Shown here piece after piece: positions 41,130-50,245 of a stretch of DNA of 64,000 nucleotides. The position numbers and the translations under genes are program-made. Location: NCBI RefSeq assembly GCF_900103365.1, contig NZ_LT629703.1, positions 124,001 through 188,000 of the forward strand, written 5' to 3'. The notes beneath the pieces are model-generated. The model searched no databases and was not told where the DNA came from. It worked only from the letters and a program-made list of their open reading frames with translations. This stretch comes from Afipia sp. GAS231. Lineage in GTDB: Bacteria; Pseudomonadota; Alphaproteobacteria; Rhizobiales; Xanthobacteraceae. The first letter of the stretch is position 1, and each line of letters starts with the position of its first letter.

Positions 41130-42071
41130 CTACAGCGCCCCGAGTTGCTGCAGGCCGTCGTGCGCGGTACGAAGGCCGGGGTTGATCTCGAGCGCTTTGC
41201 GGAAGTCGGAGATCGCGCCCTTGGCGTCGCCGAGCCGCATCCTGGCCTGGCCGCGATTGTTCCACGAATCGGCATCGGCCGGGTCGTATTGCAACGCCTT
41301 GTCGTAGTCGGCCAGGCCGGCTTTGTTGTCGCCCTGGTAGAGCCGGATCAGGCCGCGATTGCGCCAGCCTCGCGCGTCGGTCGGCGCGATCCTGGCCGCC
41401 TCGCCGTAATCGGCGGCGGCGCGGTCGAGCTGTTCGGTGTCGCGGTAGACATTGCCGCGGTTGATATAGGCCAGCACACCGGGCTTGAGTTTGATCTCGG
41501 TCGAGTAGTCGGCCAGCGCGCGGGTCATATCGCGCTTGCGATAATAGGCAAAACCACGATTGCCATAGGCGATCGCCAGCGACGGATCGCATTTGATGGC
41601 GGTAGAGAAATCAGCCAGCGCACGATCGAGGTCGCCCTTGTTGAACCAGGCGTCGCCGCGGTTATTGTAGGCCAGCGCAAAGCCCGGATCGATCCGGATC
41701 GCCTCGTCGTAGTCGGCCATCGCGCTGTCGAAATCGCGCTTGAGGGCATGGACGCGGCCGCGGTTGCTGTAAGCGCAGGCGTAGGTCGGATCGAGCCGGA
41801 TCGCTTCATCGAGGTCGGACATCGCGGAATCGAAATCGCGCTTCTCGGTCAGGCCGTGGCCGCGGCTGCAATAGGCGGCGGCGAGCTTTTTGCCGGTCTC
41901 GCCCTTGGCATCGATCACCGCGCTGCAGGCAATCACCCGGTCATTGGGGGCTGTAGCCGCGCCGATGCAGGTCTGCCAGTTCGGGTCGCCTTCGGCGGAC
42001 GCGGCCGGCGGCTGTGCGAGTATCACGGCGGCGCCCAACAACGACGCGGTCAGGTGGGGCAAATGGCGCAT
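41130..42071 (-). CDS. Periplasmic tetratricopeptide-repeat protein
   Basis: 313 residues: signal peptide (LTASLLGAAVILAQPPAASA) then about seven 34-residue TPRs of the form D..AI.LDP..A.AY.NRG.A (for example LDPTYACAYSNRGRVHALKR). A protein-interaction scaffold in the periplasm; the N-terminal Cys pair (TCIGAATAPNDRVIACS) may be bridged. Confidence 0.88.
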   Translation of the reverse strand: MRHLPHLTASLLGAAVILAQPPAASAEGDPNWQTCIGAATAPNDRVIACSAVIDAKGETGKKLAAAYCSRGHGLTEKRDFDSAMSDLDEAIRLDPTYACAYSNRGRVHALKRDFDSAMADYDEAIRIDPGFALAYNNRGDAWFNKGDLDRALADFSTAIKCDPSLAIAYGNRGFAYYRKRDMTRALADYSTEIKLKPGVLAYINRGNVYRDTEQLDRAAADYGEAARIAPTDARGWRNRGLIRLYQGDNKAGLADYDKALQYDPADADSWNNRGQARMRLGDAKGAISDFRKALEINPGLRTAHDGLQQLGAL

Positions 42072-42188
42072 GGATCAAAAGTCCTGGTGAGCAAATTTCA
42101 CCGTTCGTCGCCGGTTTGCATCGCCGGGTTCACGCGCTTAAATGAACGGGGTTAAATCATTTGAACGCGTGATCTGGGGAACGCCCGC

Positions 42189-42461
42189 ATGGCCGCCGTC
42201 CGTGACAACAAGGCTCAAAATCGCTTCGAACTCGACGTCGAAGGCGCGGTCGCGTTCGCAAATTACCGAGTGACGCCATCAGCCGTCATCATTACCCATA
42301 CCGAGACACCGCGCTCGCTTCGCGGCCGCGGCATCGCCTCGGAACTGGTCAAGGGCGCGCTGGAGCTGATCCGGGCGGACGGGCGGAAGGTCGTGGCGGG
42401 ATGTTCGTTTGTCGTGGACTACCTCGCGAAACACCCTGAGGTCGCGGATTTGACGGCGTAG
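42189..42461 (+). CDS. Small GNAT-like N-acetyltransferase
   Basis: 90 residues of the YjdJ type (GNAT-like): ITHTETPRSLRGRGIASELV contains the R-G-x-G-I/A acetyl-CoA loop, followed by VVAGCSFVVDYLAKHPE. The 3' third overlaps the end of the convergent membrane-protein gene by 113 nt. Confidence 0.85.
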   Translation: MAAVRDNKAQNRFELDVEGAVAFANYRVTPSAVIITHTETPRSLRGRGIASELVKGALELIRADGRKVVAGCSFVVDYLAKHPEVADLTA

Positions 42462-43128
42462 CCTTATCGAGATCCTCCGGGTCGCAGTCCTCATCCGGTT
42501 CGGTGTCCGAGAGATCCTTGACCGGTATTCCAAGGGCCACCGAAAGCTCGTTGGCCAGATCGGTCGCATCCTTCAGCGTTCTGAAGAATGCGATCATGGT
42601 CGTCCGGTGATCCCTCGGTCGCACCAGGTTGACATTGAAGATGTCGCGGTCGGGACCGGTCTTGTTCTGCTCCAGGAGGTCTTCCCAGGTGATCGTGATC
42701 AGCGAGACATGCGAGAGGTCAAAGCTCCTGGGGATGCTGAACAGCCTGTAATCGTAGGACTTCGTCACCCTGCCCTGCGCCTTGTCGATCACCAGCGAGT
42801 TTCGAATCAAAAATCCCATCAGGCCGGGCACGCCGATCAGCAGGCCCAGCACGAGGCAAATGATCTGGCCGGCCAGCAACTCGCTCTCATTCGCGCCGCC
42901 GATCACATCGCCGATCGACAGAACGAAAATGCGAAGGAGATAGCCGGAGGCGAGCAGCAGCGGCAGCATCAATAGCCGCGACAGCCACGGAACGTCCTGC
43001 CGGATGCTGAGAAGGTCGCCGGAACGCTCGATGTGGCTTGCCAAGATGGGGATCCTCGGGATGTCGGGGATTGCGGAGCGGATCGCGGCCCGTGCCTGAC
43101 AGGCATCGACCGCGCCGCCGCGCGTCAT
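42349..43128 (-). CDS. Membrane protein with disordered tail
   Basis: 259 residues: two helices (LLMLPLLLASGYLLRIFVL, IICLVLGLLIGVPGLMGFLI), a cytoplasmic beta-rich domain (LVIDKAQGRVTKSYDYRLFS ... DLSHVSLITITWEDL) and an acidic then Pro/Arg-rich tail that is antisense to the GNAT gene. The tail could be a recent read-through extension. Family not recognised. Confidence 0.65.
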   Translation of the reverse strand: MTRGGAVDACQARAAIRSAIPDIPRIPILASHIERSGDLLSIRQDVPWLSRLLMLPLLLASGYLLRIFVLSIGDVIGGANESELLAGQIICLVLGLLIGVPGLMGFLIRNSLVIDKAQGRVTKSYDYRLFSIPRSFDLSHVSLITITWEDLLEQNKTGPDRDIFNVNLVRPRDHRTTMIAFFRTLKDATDLANELSVALGIPVKDLSDTEPDEDCDPEDLDKATPSNPRPQGVSRGSPRQTNIPPRPSARPPGSAPARP

Positions 43129-43178
43129 CCCCTTGGTCGTTCCCCGCAGCGCACAGGTTCAGGCGCCGCCCGAGCGCC

Positions 43179-43970
43179 TCACACGATCCGGATCGACATA
43201 TCCGGCAGGCCTTCCAGCTTGCAGAGCAGCACGTCGCCCTTGACGACTGGGCCGACATTTTCCGGGGTGCCGGAATAGATGATGTCGCCGGCCTTCAGCT
43301 CGAAGGCTTCGGATAGTTTGGCGATCTGCTCGGCCACGCTCCAGATCATGTTCTTCAGATCCGAGCTCTGTTTCACGGTGCCGTTGATCGCCAGCGAGAT
43401 CGCACCATTGGCGAGGTGGCCGGTCTTCGATGCCGGGTGAATCGGACCGATCACGGCGGCGTGGTCAAAGCTCTTGCCGATCTCCCACGGCTTCTTCTCG
43501 GCCGCCATGCCATTCTGCAGGTCGCGCCGGGTCATATCGAGGCCGAGCGCGTAGCCGTAGACATGCTCGAGCGCCTTGTCGGCCGGGATGTTGGCGCCGC
43601 CGGATTTCAGCGCCGCCACCAGTTCGACCTCGTGGTGATAGTTCTTGGTCAGCGACGGATAAGGATGGTCGGCGACTACACCGACCGCGACGTTCTGGAT
43701 CGCATCGGTCGGCTTCTGGAAGAAGAACGGCGGCTCGCGCGTTGGATCGGAGCCACGCTCGATCGCGTGCGCGGCATAATTACGCCCGATGCAATAGATG
43801 CGGCGGACCTGAAATACGTCGGTCTCGCCGACGATCGGGATCGTGGTGGCCGGCACCGGAAACATCGCCTTCGGGCCGGCTTGGGCTTCGGCCGGGCTGC
43901 CCTGCACAGCGGTGCCCGCCAGCGCCAGCGCACCTGACGCCAGAATGGTTCTGCGATCGAGTTTGGTCAT
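43179..43970 (-). CDS. Fumarylacetoacetate hydrolase-family protein with Tat signal
   Basis: 263 residues. The N-terminus KLDRRTILASGALALAGTAV is a twin-arginine-like signal, then an FAH-type domain: YCIGRNYAAHAIERG, metal ligands in HHEVELVAAL and GLDMTRRDLQ, WEIGKSFDHAAVIGP, YSGTPENVGPVVKGD. Family members cleave or decarboxylate beta-keto acids in the cytoplasm; export is unusual. Substrate unknown. Confidence 0.85.
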   Translation of the reverse strand: MTKLDRRTILASGALALAGTAVQGSPAEAQAGPKAMFPVPATTIPIVGETDVFQVRRIYCIGRNYAAHAIERGSDPTREPPFFFQKPTDAIQNVAVGVVADHPYPSLTKNYHHEVELVAALKSGGANIPADKALEHVYGYALGLDMTRRDLQNGMAAEKKPWEIGKSFDHAAVIGPIHPASKTGHLANGAISLAINGTVKQSSDLKNMIWSVAEQIAKLSEAFELKAGDIIYSGTPENVGPVVKGDVLLCKLEGLPDMSIRIV

Positions 43971-44016
43971 GAGCGTTCTCCTTGTTCTGCGAGTCTTTTT
44001 GCCGGAGGGTGTCTAC

Positions 44017-44048
44017 AGCGTTTTCAGGACGAAGTGGATACCGCTCGC
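44017..44048. repeat. Dispersed repeat (AGCGTTTTC...GAAGTGGATACCG)
   Basis: Opposite-orientation relative of the element at 26253-26299. Confidence 0.5.
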
Positions 44049-44143
44049 ATCATATTGCATCGCAATGAACCGCTCCGAAGCAGCGTGCGATCAAGCGACA
44101 TCGGCACCGTCAGGTGCTTCCGCATACCCTCAAGGAACAGACC

Positions 44144-44308
44144 ATGTTGATCTCCTCCACCATAGCCCTCATTCGGCGGTATTTCCGCTATCGATCCCAG
44201 CTCGAGAACATCAATCAGCTCGATGAACGCACCCTGCGCGACATCGGCATCAGCCATGGCGAACTTGCGACGGCGGCCCGCAACCTTTCGCGTGCACAAT
44301 ATCCCTGA
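44144..44308 (+). CDS. DUF1127 small protein
   Basis: 54 residues; the C-terminal motif LDERTLRDIGISHGEL is the DUF1127 signature (L.DR.L.DIG..R). Alphaproteobacterial DUF1127 proteins include small RNA-binding regulators of metabolism and RNA turnover. ATG 44144 is chosen; in-frame sequence upstream is not conserved. A bidirectional terminator follows. Confidence 0.85.
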   Translation: MLISSTIALIRRYFRYRSQLENINQLDERTLRDIGISHGELATAARNLSRAQYP

Positions 44309-44333
44309 GCGTTCGCTTGCGCGAAATCGCGAA

Positions 44334-44366
44334 CAAAAAAAGGCCCGCGTCGCCGCGGGCCTTCGC
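44334..44366. terminator. Bidirectional terminator
   Basis: 10-bp stem AAGGCCCGCG/CGCGGGCCTT with loop TCGC and an A-tract on the left, giving a T-tract for the minus-strand DUF3597 gene; the plus-strand gene also ends here. Confidence 0.85.
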
Positions 44367-44386
44367 ATTTTAAACGTAGCAAAGCG

Positions 44387-44773
44387 TCAGTGCTTGATTT
44401 CCGGCGGCAGCTTGCCGCCATTCGCCGCCAGCTTGGTCATGACCTGCTTGTGCAGCCAGATGTTCATGCTGGCGGAGTCATTGCTGTCGCCGGTGTAACC
44501 GAGCTCCTTGGCGAGCTCCTTGCGCGCTGCAAAGCTGGAGTCGATATCGAGCGCCTTCATCAGGTCGACGATCGAAGTGCGCCACTCCAGCTTCTCGCCC
44601 TTGGCGGCCACCGCCTTGTCCAGAATCGGCGCGACGTCGACGGTCTGAGCCGGTGCCGCCCCCGGCGCCGCTCCGCCAGCCGGCGCAGCGCCGCCAGCGG
44701 CTCCACCACCCGCAGGCGCAGCCTCAGCCTTGGTGCCAAAGATCGCGCTCATGATTTTTCCGAAAATACTCAT
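44387..44773 (-). CDS. DUF3597-domain protein
   Basis: 128 residues: MSIFGKIMSAIFG, an Ala/Gly/Pro linker, then the DUF3597 domain (VDVAPILDKAVAAKGEKLEW, TSIVDLMKALDIDSS, AARKELAKELGYTGD, NIWLHKQVM). GGGAG precedes ATG 44773. Related to LysM-linked proteins; function unknown. Confidence 0.9.
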   Translation of the reverse strand: MSIFGKIMSAIFGTKAEAAPAGGGAAGGAAPAGGAAPGAAPAQTVDVAPILDKAVAAKGEKLEWRTSIVDLMKALDIDSSFAARKELAKELGYTGDSNDSASMNIWLHKQVMTKLAANGGKLPPEIKH

Positions 44774-45070
44774 CGTTCGCTCCCAATAAACTTCAGGGTG
44801 GGGTGAGGTCTGCCGGCACTTTGCGACCGGCAGCACCTGGCCGGTATCGAGATCGAGTTTATCGGGACCAGACCAGCTTGCCAATCGAACATTCACTGAA
44901 GCGTGAGTGCATGTAGCTCGCTTTGAGAGTACGCTAACGGCTCAGTTCGCGACATGGCCAGTTCCACCATCCTGTCTGCGCGTCTGGTCTGATCGTGATC
45001 ATTTTTGGAAACGGCACGTTTGCGCCCAAGCAAAGGCGTAAAATGCGGCCGCCAAAGGGAGACGACGATC

Positions 45071-46012
45071 ATGGCCACCCCATACCAAGGCGCTCCACTT
45101 CCAGGCACTCCAGTTCAACGCGGCGTCACATCTCTGACGCAGAACGGACAAGATGCCGCAGCACCGGTGATCCGCACCATCGGCTTCTCCGATCTGCATC
45201 GGGCGTTGCAGCTCGGCTGGGAAGACTTCAAGGCGGTCCCAAGCCACGCCATCATCCTCTGCGTCATCTATCCCGTGCTTGGCCTCGTGCTGGCGCGCAC
45301 CGTGCTCGGTTATTCCGTGTTGCCGCTGCTGTTTCCGCTCGCTGCCGGCTTTGCCCTGCTCGGCCCGTTCGCAGCGCTCGGTCTCTACGAGCTGAGCCGC
45401 CGCCGGGAGATGGGTGAACAGGAACCTTCGGCATGGGTTGCCCTCGACGTGTTGCGCTCGCCATCGTTCGGCGCGATGCTCGGCCTCGGCGTCCTGCTGC
45501 TGGCGCTGTTCGTGACCTGGGTCGCCACCGCGCAGGCGATTTACATCGCTGCGTTCGGCTATGAAGGCGTGACCGGTATTTCCGACTTCGCCACGCGCGT
45601 ACTGACCACGCCGCAAGGCTGGTGGCTGATCATTATCGGCTGTGGCGTCGGCTTCCTGTTCGCGCTGGTCGCGCTTTGCGTCAGCGTGGTGTCGTTCCCG
45701 CTGATGCTCGATCGTCATGCCGGCGCCGGCGAAGCCATGGTTACCTCGTTGCGGGCCGTCGCACGCAATCCGGTGCCGATGGCGGCCTGGGGTTTGATCG
45801 TCGCGGTGCTGCTGGTGGTGGGATCGCTGCCGTTCTTCCTCGGCCTTACCGTCGTCATCCCGCTGCTCGGGCACGCCACCTGGCATCTTTACCGGGAAAC
45901 GATCGAGCCCGAACTCAATCCGCAACCACTGCCACCGCGGGCTCCCCGCGAGCGCCGGCCCGCCGCCGACTTCCCGGCCAATCTGTTTCCCTGGCGGCGC
46001 AAGGACAGCTAG
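45071..46012 (+). CDS. DUF2189 membrane protein
   Basis: 313 residues. The family motif GWEDFKAVPSHAIILCVIYP leads into about six helices; LLFPLAAGFALLGPFAALGL, YELSRRREMG and HATWHLYRETI are typical. It has been compared with cytochrome c oxidase-associated proteins, but the role is unknown. ATG 45071 follows GGGAGACGACGATC. Confidence 0.88.
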   Translation: MATPYQGAPLPGTPVQRGVTSLTQNGQDAAAPVIRTIGFSDLHRALQLGWEDFKAVPSHAIILCVIYPVLGLVLARTVLGYSVLPLLFPLAAGFALLGPFAALGLYELSRRREMGEQEPSAWVALDVLRSPSFGAMLGLGVLLLALFVTWVATAQAIYIAAFGYEGVTGISDFATRVLTTPQGWWLIIIGCGVGFLFALVALCVSVVSFPLMLDRHAGAGEAMVTSLRAVARNPVPMAAWGLIVAVLLVVGSLPFFLGLTVVIPLLGHATWHLYRETIEPELNPQPLPPRAPRERRPAADFPANLFPWRRKDS

Positions 46013-46034
46013 GGCAGTAACTATCGCGACCTGG

Positions 46035-46063
46035 ACCGCCGGTCGATCGTCGACCGGCGGTTT
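46035..46063 (+). terminator. Terminator after the DUF2189 gene
   Basis: 12-bp perfect stem ACCGCCGGTCGA/TCGACCGGCGGT with a 3-nt loop, then TT; 22 nt after the stop. Confidence 0.65.
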
Positions 46064-46301
46064 GCCGCGCCGGCGTCAGGTGACCGAGCACAGTCCTTTG
46101 GTGCTCGCCCGTCCCCTAAGCATCGCGCTTCATTCCGGCTGCCCATGAATTGGGCGGCATCAACCGCGTTGCATGCGTAACGGCCATGCAAGTGGAAAAG
46201 CCTTGTTTTGGCCGCTGTTGCCTCGAACATTCGGTATGGTTTCGAGACTAATGTTGATGACGAGTCGACTTGTGAGTCGATTCCTGGGAGCGCACGGCAG
46301 C

Positions 46302-47132
46302 ATGAACTTCCGATTTTTGACCCCTCGCCGGTCCCTGCCCGCCATTGCGCTGGCTGCATTCGTCCTGACGTCAGCGGCACCAGCGATCGCCGCGCCCTGC
46401 GGCAGCGGCACGTTCGAGGCGTGGCTGGAGGATTTCAAGAAAGAGGCCGCTGCGAAAGGAATTGCGCCAGCGGCGATCCAGGCAGGCCTGACCGGCGTCA
46501 CCCTCGACAAGGCTGTGCTGGCCCGCGACCAGTCGCAGAAGGTTTTCAACCAGAGCTTTGAGGAGTTTTCCGGGCGGATGGTACCGCCCCGGATGAGCCG
46601 CGGCTCCAACATGCTCAAGCAATATGGTTCGGTGCTTTCCCGGATCGAGCAGGCCTACGGCGTACCGGGCGAAGTGATCGTCGCGATCTGGGGCCTGGAA
46701 ACCGACTTCGGCGCTAACATCGGAAAATTCCCGACGCTGCGCTCATTGGCAACGCTGGCCTACGATTGCCGGCGCAGCGATACATTCAAGGCCGAATTGA
46801 TGGACGCGTTACGCATCATCGAGCGTGGCGACATCGCGCCACAGGAAATGCGCGGCGCATGGGCCGGCGAAATTGGCCAGACCCAGTTCATGCCGTCGTC
46901 CTACGTCAAGTACGCCGTGGATTTCGACGGCAACGGACACCGCGACCTGCTGCGCAGCGTCCCTGACGTGCTGGCCTCGACCGCGAACTTTCTTGCCGGC
47001 TATGGCTGGCAGAAAGGCAAGGACTGGCAACCCGGCAGCCCGAATTTTGCGGTGATCCAGCAATGGAACAAGAGCGAGGTCTACGCCAAGACCATCGCCT
47101 ACTTCGCCACCCAGCTCGCGCGAGCGCCTTAG
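46302..47132 (+). CDS. Lytic murein transglycosylase (MltB-like, soluble)
   Basis: 276 residues: signal peptide (IALAAFVLTSAAPAIA) and an SLT_2/MltB domain: AIWGLETDFGANIG with catalytic Glu133, TLRSLATLAYDCRR, GEIGQTQFMPSSY and DFDGNGHRDLL. It cleaves peptidoglycan to 1,6-anhydro-MurNAc products in the periplasm. ATG 46302 gives the signal peptide. Confidence 0.93.
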   Translation: MNFRFLTPRRSLPAIALAAFVLTSAAPAIAAPCGSGTFEAWLEDFKKEAAAKGIAPAAIQAGLTGVTLDKAVLARDQSQKVFNQSFEEFSGRMVPPRMSRGSNMLKQYGSVLSRIEQAYGVPGEVIVAIWGLETDFGANIGKFPTLRSLATLAYDCRRSDTFKAELMDALRIIERGDIAPQEMRGAWAGEIGQTQFMPSSYVKYAVDFDGNGHRDLLRSVPDVLASTANFLAGYGWQKGKDWQPGSPNFAVIQQWNKSEVYAKTIAYFATQLARAP

Positions 47133-47140
47133 AGCCTTAT

Positions 47141-47163
47141 CGGTTCTGATTGAATCAGAACCG
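47141..47163. repeat. 23-bp perfect palindrome
   Basis: CGGTTCTGATT-G-AATCAGAACCG, 9 nt after the transglycosylase stop. This sequence recurs in Bradyrhizobium intergenic regions from memory and may terminate transcription. Confidence 0.6.
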
Positions 47164-47244
47164 ACGCAAACCGGCGTCCACCCCCCGGAATCAAGCCCGA
47201 GGGCATGCTGCGGTCGAAAACGCCATGGACCGTGAAGCCAAATC

Positions 47245-47275
47245 AAAGGGCCGGTCGCGCGCGCAACCGGCCCTC
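47245..47275 (-). terminator. Terminator of the small secreted protein gene
   Basis: 9-bp stem AGGGCCGGT/ACCGGCCCT; on the minus strand it is followed by TTGATTTGG, about 20 nt after the stop at 47294. Confidence 0.65.
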
Positions 47276-47293
47276 GTGCGAGAATTTGCGAGC

Positions 47294-47557
47294 TTACTTC
47301 GCCATAGCGTCGTGCATGGCCTTGCTCAGATGCATGCCGCAAGCACCCATCTTGCCGCTGAGCATTGAATCCTGCGCCATCGCGATTTCCTTCTGGGCCG
47401 CAATCTTGCCTTCACCGTCGGCCATGTTCTCGATCATGGATTCGGTCTTGGTGAGGTTCGGACCACTGCAGCCAGCGACCACATGGGCGGCGTTGGCGGG
47501 GACGACGGCGTAAGCGATTGCAGCCATTGCGGCTGCTGCGAGGATCTTGTTGAGCAT
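47294..47557 (-). CDS. Small secreted protein of unknown function
   Basis: 87 residues: signal peptide (LAAAAMAAIAYAVVPANAA), then a helical domain with two Cys (VVAGCSGPNLTKTESMI ... GKMGACGMHLSKAMH), probably disulfide-linked. ATG 47557 is used. It may be controlled from the tandem palindromes about 160-190 nt upstream. Confidence 0.72.
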   Translation of the reverse strand: MLNKILAAAAMAAIAYAVVPANAAHVVAGCSGPNLTKTESMIENMADGEGKIAAQKEIAMAQDSMLSGKMGACGMHLSKAMHDAMAK

Positions 47558-48486
47558 GGTAGTTTTCCATCTTCTGTTTTTTTGAACGAATGCCAGCGTC
47601 ATTGCCGGAATCCGTGAAACGATTGTTCGCCGATCGCACGAAGATTTCAGAATGAAATTCGCGCGATAGAGATGTGATCGGCGCAGCATGCAACGCCTTA
47701 TGCGAAACAACGCTTTTTCATTACGGCCGCGTAATTCATTACGGCTGCGTAATGATGCGACGCATAGCGCGCTTCGATCGATGCGTGACGGCCGGCATGC
47801 ACAAGCGATGCGGCGATCATCGCCTGCCATTACTGCGATCTACGTTCGCCACCTCAGGGTCCGCGACTTCAACACGCGACCGCGGAAGCAAGTGCTCTCT
47901 GCACAATGTCGCTTGCGCGACTCGCTGCATCAGCCTCGCCAGGTCGCGTCGTCGCTGGAAGCCAACGCTGTCTTCCGGCCAACGGCAGCCCCGGCTCGAC
48001 GACGCATAGGCGCGGCGCGTCCGCCCCAACGCGTCCGGGGCCTTCGCCCGCAAGGCCGACGAGGCATTCAGCGCCTGACAAAGAAGTGATTGTTTGTTCA
48101 TTTTAATGACAACAACTGCATGCGAATCGCGCATAAGAAAATTCCAAGAATCGGGTCTCGGGAAGACACTTTCGGTCGGCCGGGACCTACACCCTTGAAT
48201 CTGCGGTCCCTAATTTCCATTTATACCGGCAGTAAGGCCGATGTCGCGTTTGCGAAATACCGCTATTTACAAGCACATTTTCGTTATTCCAATGCCCGCG
48301 CCGTTGGCCCCGATAGCCGATTGGGCAGCCATGCCGAAAGGTTAATCGATTCTTACTTCCGCTATGCGTTTTGTGATTAGCTGCACCGCAACATCGGAAC
48401 TTCTGCAATGCGGTATGCTGACCTATATTCATTTCAACGATGAGGCTTTCCTCCAAGGGCTGAATCGTAACTACAAGGAGACTACC
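47558..48486. other. 930-nt region without a convincing gene
   Basis: Several ORFs on both strands lack ribosome-binding sites, recognisable domains or protein-like composition (the plus-strand one starting at 47752 is Arg/Cys/Ser-rich). AT content rises after 48090. The clearest structure is the pair of palindromes at 47720-47753. Confidence 0.6.
47720..47753. promoter_or_regulatory. Tandem palindromes ATTACG-N4-CGTAAT
   Basis: Two exact copies, 47720-47735 and 47738-47753, spaced 18 bp start to start, consistent with two dimers of one regulator binding on nearly the same DNA face. Confidence 0.5.
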
Positions 48487-48639
48487 ATGCTTCTCTCGCT
48501 CATCCGCATGATCCAGGCATTCCGGGACTATCAGCGCAATGTCAGCGAATTGTCCCAGCTCAGCGATCGCGAACTGGCCGACATCGGCCTTGATCGCTCG
48601 GACATTCCGCGCGTTGCAGCCGGAACCTATAACGGCTGA
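48487..48639 (+). CDS. DUF1127 small protein
   Basis: 50 residues: MLLSLIRMIQAFRDYQRNVS then LSDRELADIGLDRSDIPRV, the full DUF1127 signature including the R of DR. AAGGAG precedes ATG 48487. Second DUF1127 gene of the window. Confidence 0.9.
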   Translation: MLLSLIRMIQAFRDYQRNVSELSQLSDRELADIGLDRSDIPRVAAGTYNG

Positions 48640-48672
48640 TTGCCCCCCAGCCGCCTGATCTGACGAACGGAT

Positions 48673-48699
48673 AACGCCCGCCTTGCTGCGGGCGTTGTC
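48673..48699 (+). terminator. Terminator of the DUF1127 gene
   Basis: AACGCCCGC/GCGGGCGTT, 9-bp perfect stem with 6-nt loop, then GTCGTATT. Confidence 0.7.
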
Positions 48700-48789
48700 G
48701 TATTCGCAGCCGGTGCAGTTCGCGTCAAAACGCCATGCCGGCCGCAGACGCAGGTGCGTTCCTCGCGAAAACGCGCTAACCCTGCGCAC

Positions 48790-50241
48790 ATGATTTCCAA
48801 CACTCCCCAGACTGACACCGTCCACGTGGTTGGCGGCGGCCTTGCCGGCTCGGAAGCCGCCTGGCAGATCGCCCATGCCGGTATTCGCGTGGTTCTGCAC
48901 GAGATGCGGCCCTCGCGGATGACCGAGGCGCACCGCACCGAGGGGCTGGCCGAACTGGTCTGCTCCAACTCGTTCCGCTCCGACGATGCCGCCAACAATG
49001 CCGTCGGCCTGCTGCACGCCGAGATGCGCCGGCTGGGCTCGCTGATCATGCGTTCCGCCGATGCCAATCAGGTGCCCGCCGGCGGCGCGCTGGCGGTCGA
49101 CCGCGACGGCTTTTCGGCCGCCGTCACCAAGGCGCTGCACGACCATCCGCTGATCGAAATCGACCGGGCCGAAGTTAACGGCCTGCCGCCAGCGGAATGG
49201 GGCAATGTCATCATAGCCACCGGGCCCCTCACCTCGGCACCGCTGGCCGAGGCGATCCGTGAGCTGACCGACGAGAACGCGCTGGCGTTCTTCGATGCGA
49301 TCGCCCCGATCGTGCACAAGGATTCCATCGACATGTCGGTGGCGTGGTTTCAATCGCGCTACGACAAAGTTGGGCCCGGCGGCACCGGCGCCGACTACAT
49401 CAACTGCCCGATGACCAAGGACCAATACGACACCTTCGTCGCTGATCTGATCGACGGCGAGAAGGTCGACTTCAAGGCCTGGGAGACCAACACGCCCTAT
49501 TTCGACGGCTGCCTGCCGGTCGAAGTGATGGCCGAGCGCGGCCCCGAGACGCTACGGCATGGGCCGATGAAGCCGGTCGGACTGACCAATCCGCATAATC
49601 CGACGGTGAAGGCCTACGCCATCGTCCAGCTGCGCCAGGACAACAAGCTCGGCACGCTCTACAACATCGTCGGTTTCCAGACCAAGCTGAAGCACGGCGC
49701 ACAGCAACAGGTGTTCCGCACCATTCCCGGGCTCGAAGGCGCCGAATTCGCCCGGCTCGGCGGCCTCCATCGCAACACCTTCCTCAACTCGCCAAAACTG
49801 CTGGATGGCCAGTTGCGGTTGCGCGCCCAGCCGCGGCTGCGTTTTGCCGGCCAGATGACCGGCTGCGAGGGCTATGTGGAATCCGCCAGCATCGGACTGA
49901 TATCCGGCCTCTACGCCGCCGCCGATGCGCGCGCGCAGTCGCTGGCGCCGCCGCCCGCGACCACGGCGCTGGGATCGCTGCTCGGCCACATCACCGGCGG
50001 CCATATCGAGACCATTGAGCCCGGCGAGACCCTCGAGCCCGGCACGCGCTCGTTCCAGCCGATGAACATCAATTTCGGCCTGTTCCCGCCGCTGGCGGTG
50101 ATGCCGACCAAGAAGCCGGACGGCACGCGGCTGCGCGGCAACGAGAAGACGGTCGCCAAGAAGCAGGCGATGAGCGCCCGCGCGCTCGCCGACCTCGACC
50201 GCTGGATTGCCGACCATCTGCGCGTAGCGGCGGCGGCGTAA
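48790..50241 (+). CDS. trmFO: Folate-dependent tRNA (uracil-54-C5) methyltransferase
   Basis: 483 residues. FAD-binding [58 protein letters not shown]. It makes m5U54 in tRNA using methylenetetrahydrofolate and FADH2. ATG 48790 starts the conserved protein. The next gene begins 4 nt after its stop. Confidence 0.95.
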   Translation: MISNTPQTDTVHVVGGGLAGSEAAWQIAHAGIRVVLHEMRPSRMTEAHRTEGLAELVCSNSFRSDDAANNAVGLLHAEMRRLGSLIMRSADANQVPAGGALAVDRDGFSAAVTKALHDHPLIEIDRAEVNGLPPAEWGNVIIATGPLTSAPLAEAIRELTDENALAFFDAIAPIVHKDSIDMSVAWFQSRYDKVGPGGTGADYINCPMTKDQYDTFVADLIDGEKVDFKAWETNTPYFDGCLPVEVMAERGPETLRHGPMKPVGLTNPHNPTVKAYAIVQLRQDNKLGTLYNIVGFQTKLKHGAQQQVFRTIPGLEGAEFARLGGLHRNTFLNSPKLLDGQLRLRAQPRLRFAGQMTGCEGYVESASIGLISGLYAAADARAQSLAPPPATTALGSLLGHITGGHIETIEPGETLEPGTRSFQPMNINFGLFPPLAVMPTKKPDGTRLRGNEKTVAKKQAMSARALADLDRWIADHLRVAAAA

Positions 50242-50245
50242 CGTC

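Noticed and set aside
47752..48009. Plus-strand ORF of 86 codons after the tandem palindromes
   Set aside because: No ribosome-binding site, Arg/Cys/Ser-rich composition, no recognisable fold; kept only as part of a gene-poor region.
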